Assembly (NCBI RefSeq): GCF_000718005.1
Contig: NZ_JODV01000005.1
Length of the DNA stretch: 64,000 nt
Reading direction: 5' to 3' (one strand)
Source: Actinoalloteichus_B caeruleus
GTDB lineage: Bacteria; Actinomycetota; Actinomycetes; Mycobacteriales; Pseudonocardiaceae
Positions 62,412 through 64,000 of this stretch are shown piece after piece. The notes beneath the pieces are model-generated. The model did no database searches and was not told the DNA's origin. It saw nothing but the letters and a program-made list of their open reading frames with translations. Made by a program: the position numbers and the translations under genes. Position 1 is the first letter of the stretch; each line of letters starts with the position of its first letter.

Positions 62412-63263
62412 ATGACCAGGCCGGTCCCGGCGCGGCCCCGTTCCCAGGACCGACCCGGTCCACCGGACGCCCGGTTGGGCGCGCGGTCGTTGCGGCTGTC
62501 CTACGGCGAGCGGGTCGTGGTCCACGACCTGGACCTGGACGTGCTCGACAACACGGTGACGGCCGTCATCGGCCCGAACGGGTGTGGGAAGTCCACCCTC
62601 CTCCGGGCGCTGGGCCGGCTCCTGACCCCGGCCGAGGGCACGGTCCTCCTCGACGGGAAGCGGATCGACCGGCTACCGACTCGCGAGGTGGCCCGGGTCC
62701 TCGGCATCCTCCCGCAGTCCCCGACCGCTCCGGACGGCCTGACCGTGGCGGACCTCGTGGCCAGGGGGAGGCACCCGCACCAGTCCTGGTACCGCCAGTG
62801 GTCCTCCGCCGACGAGGAGGCGGTCGCCGATGCGCTGCGCATGACGGGGATGGAGCGGCTGGCTGATCGGGCCCTCGACGAACTCTCGGGTGGGCAGCGG
62901 CAGCGGGCGTGGATCTCGATGGCGCTCGCCCAGGGCACCGAGCTGCTCCTGCTCGACGAACCCACCACCTACCTGGACCTCGCGCACCAGATCGACGTGC
63001 TCGACCTGGTGGAGCGGTTGCACACGACCAGGGGACGAACGGTCGTGATGGTGCTGCACGACCTGAACCTGGCCGCCCGGTACGCGCGCCGACTGGTCGC
63101 GATGCGCGGTGGTGAGGTGGTCGCCGAGGGGGAACCGGCCGAGGTGCTCACCGAGGACCTGCTGTTCCACGTCTTCGGGCTCGACGCCAGGGTCATCGAG
63201 GACCCGGTGTCCGGGACGCCGCTGGTGGTGCCCGTCGGGGCACGCCATCGCACGACCGTCTAG
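62412..63263 (+). CDS. FecE/FepC-type iron-siderophore ABC transporter ATPase
   Basis: This 283-residue ATPase powers uptake of ferric siderophores. It has Walker A GPNGCGKST, the Q-loop LPQSPTAPDG, signature LSGGQRQRAWISMALAQ, Walker B LLLLDEPTTYLDLAHQ, and the H-loop VLHDLN, all intact. The segment RGRHPHQSWYRQWS is typical of the FecE/FepC subfamily. The ATG has GGGGGGAG four bases upstream. No permease or binding-protein gene is intact next to it, so it must work with subunits encoded elsewhere. The iron box 600 bp upstream is the likely control site. Confidence 0.92.
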   Translation: MTRPVPARPRSQDRPGPPDARLGARSLRLSYGERVVVHDLDLDVLDNTVTAVIGPNGCGKSTLLRALGRLLTPAEGTVLLDGKRIDRLPTREVARVLGILPQSPTAPDGLTVADLVARGRHPHQSWYRQWSSADEEAVADALRMTGMERLADRALDELSGGQRQRAWISMALAQGTELLLLDEPTTYLDLAHQIDVLDLVERLHTTRGRTVVMVLHDLNLAARYARRLVAMRGGEVVAEGEPAEVLTEDLLFHVFGLDARVIEDPVSGTPLVVPVGARHRTTV

Positions 63264-63363
63264 CGCCACCGGCCGGGCCCGAGCGCATCCCGAGCTTCAG
63301 GGGGTGGGGAACGGTCACGACCGCCGGTTCGGAACGGCCACCGCTCCCCAGCCGGGTACCTCC

Positions 63364-64000
63364 TCAGTCGCCACCCCGGCGGACCCGGTCCGCCCGTTCC
63401 GCGTCGGAGACCCGGGGGCAGGTCACGCAGGCCCGCTCGACCCCGGGGAGCGCGTAGTGGAAGCAGCAGCTCTGCCGGCGTCGGGTCCAGTGCTGGCCGT
63501 TGTCCTCGCCCGTCACCGAGTAGAGGGTCGACCCCGAGGTGAGGGGGTCGGTGTCCGAGCACCCGAGCACCAGCGAGGCGTCGCCGACGCCGGCCCCCTC
63601 GTCGCCACCCAGCCGCCCCGCGTTCCAGAGGGCGGTGTCGAGCACGTCCGTCGCGGCGGCCCACAGGGTGCGGCGACCGAGCCGGGTGTGGGGGGCGAAG
63701 GCCGTGACGAACCGGGCCGCGTGGTCGACGAAGCGCGCGCGGAGCAGCGCGGCCAGCGCCCGCTCGTCGGCCACCACCGTGGCCCGCGCCGTACCGGCCG
63801 CCGGGTCGTCGGGCAGGCAGGCGAACCCCTCGCTGAGCAGGGCCACGCCGTCGACGTGCGGGCGGGAGTCCGCGAGCCGGAACGCCAGGTCCGCCGGCCG
63901 GAGGTGCGGAACCCGCCGGGCGGTGTGGAAGAGCATGCCGGCCAGGAACCCCGGTGCGTGCAGGTACCAGCTCATCAGGTACCCGGAGGTCGTGCGGTCC
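63364..64000 (-). CDS. FhuF-like (2Fe-2S) ferric siderophore reductase, 5' end outside window
   Basis: The visible part covers the C-terminal 212 residues and the frame is still open at base 64000. It ends with the FhuF C-terminal pattern C-C-x10-C-x2-C in RRQSCCFHYALPGVERACVTC, the ligands of the 2Fe-2S cluster used to reduce ferric siderophores in the cytosol. The region before it (SGYLMSWYLHAPGFLAGMLF) matches the actinobacterial FhuF-like family. An internal ATG at 63975 is not the true start. The gene converges on the FecE-type ATPase gene; both probably serve release of iron after import. Confidence 0.85.
   Translation of the reverse strand, partial: DRTTSGYLMSWYLHAPGFLAGMLFHTARRVPHLRPADLAFRLADSRPHVDGVALLSEGFACLPDDPAAGTARATVVADERALAALLRARFVDHAARFVTAFAPHTRLGRRTLWAAATDVLDTALWNAGRLGGDEGAGVGDASLVLGCSDTDPLTSGSTLYSVTGEDNGQHWTRRRQSCCFHYALPGVERACVTCPRVSDAERADRVRRGGD

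Overview
The window is very GC-rich chromosomal DNA from an actinobacterium, most likely of the Pseudonocardiales. Reasons are the GC-rich third codon positions, many GTG starts, frequent ATGA/GTGA start-stop overlaps, several apparently leaderless genes, Lsr2, FtsH with a long Pro/Gln-rich tail, and DUF3180, DUF4244 and DUF6779 family proteins. From memory, the housekeeping backbone follows the order of Mycobacterium tuberculosis Rv3667 to Rv3597c: acs, a HAD phosphatase, ssd-tadABC-pilin genes, a DUF1998 helicase, topA, holB, tRNA-Thr, ppa, dacB, a DUF2342 protein, tilS, hpt, ftsH, folEPBK, DUF3180, DUF6779, DUF2520, panCD, coaX, lysS and lsr2. The species cannot be fixed from the sequence alone.

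Bases 1-8100: the 3' part of acs, then five minus-strand genes that form a cell-wall recycling module: murQ, an RpiR/MurR regulator, an AmiE-like serine hydrolase, NamZ (DUF1343) and the lipoprotein NagZ. This is the Bacillus subtilis murQ-murR-murP-amiE-nagZ-namZ set without the PTS transporter murP. There are two transcription units with recognisable promoters; CAATC/GATTG repeats overlap the murR promoter. Bases 8100-15700: a HAD-IB phosphatase, a 6C-type small RNA, and a Flp/Tad pilus-like operon whose first gene (ssd) seems to have lost its central ATPase region. Bases 16000-29500: a small Prim-Pol-like protein, the helicase, a K+-independent H+-pyrophosphatase, topA, an MFS transporter fused to a thymidylate-kinase-like domain with no recognisable P-loop, holB and tRNA-Thr(CGT).

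Bases 29600-38200 are the accessory part: a lower-GC membrane protein with an amyloid-type signalling motif, a five-gene minus-strand operon of EspC/WXG-type secretion substrates and unknown partners, a small membrane protein, a secreted S1 protease, a GC-rich tandem repeat, and a decayed MarR regulator whose stop codon still overlaps the start of a DHA2 drug exporter.

Bases 38200-61700 return to core genes: ppa, dacB, a DUF2342 protein, tilS-hpt, ftsH-folEPBK-DUF3180, DUF6779, a stand-alone NuoD-like protein next to a MidA/NDUFAF7-type methyltransferase, a PrsW-family protease, DUF2520-panC-panD-coaX (pantothenate to phosphopantothenate), a methyltransferase, lysS and lsr2. The last 2.2 kb is iron related: an iron box, a probable remnant of a siderophore-binding protein gene, a FecE-type ATPase and a FhuF-like reductase cut by the window end.

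No CRISPR array, insertion sequence, integrase or replication origin was seen. The observations most worth following are the recycling module without a PTS and its operator, the NuoD-like/MidA pair, the amyloid-motif membrane protein, the kinase-dead-looking Tmk fusion, and three apparently decaying genes (ssd, marR, fecB).
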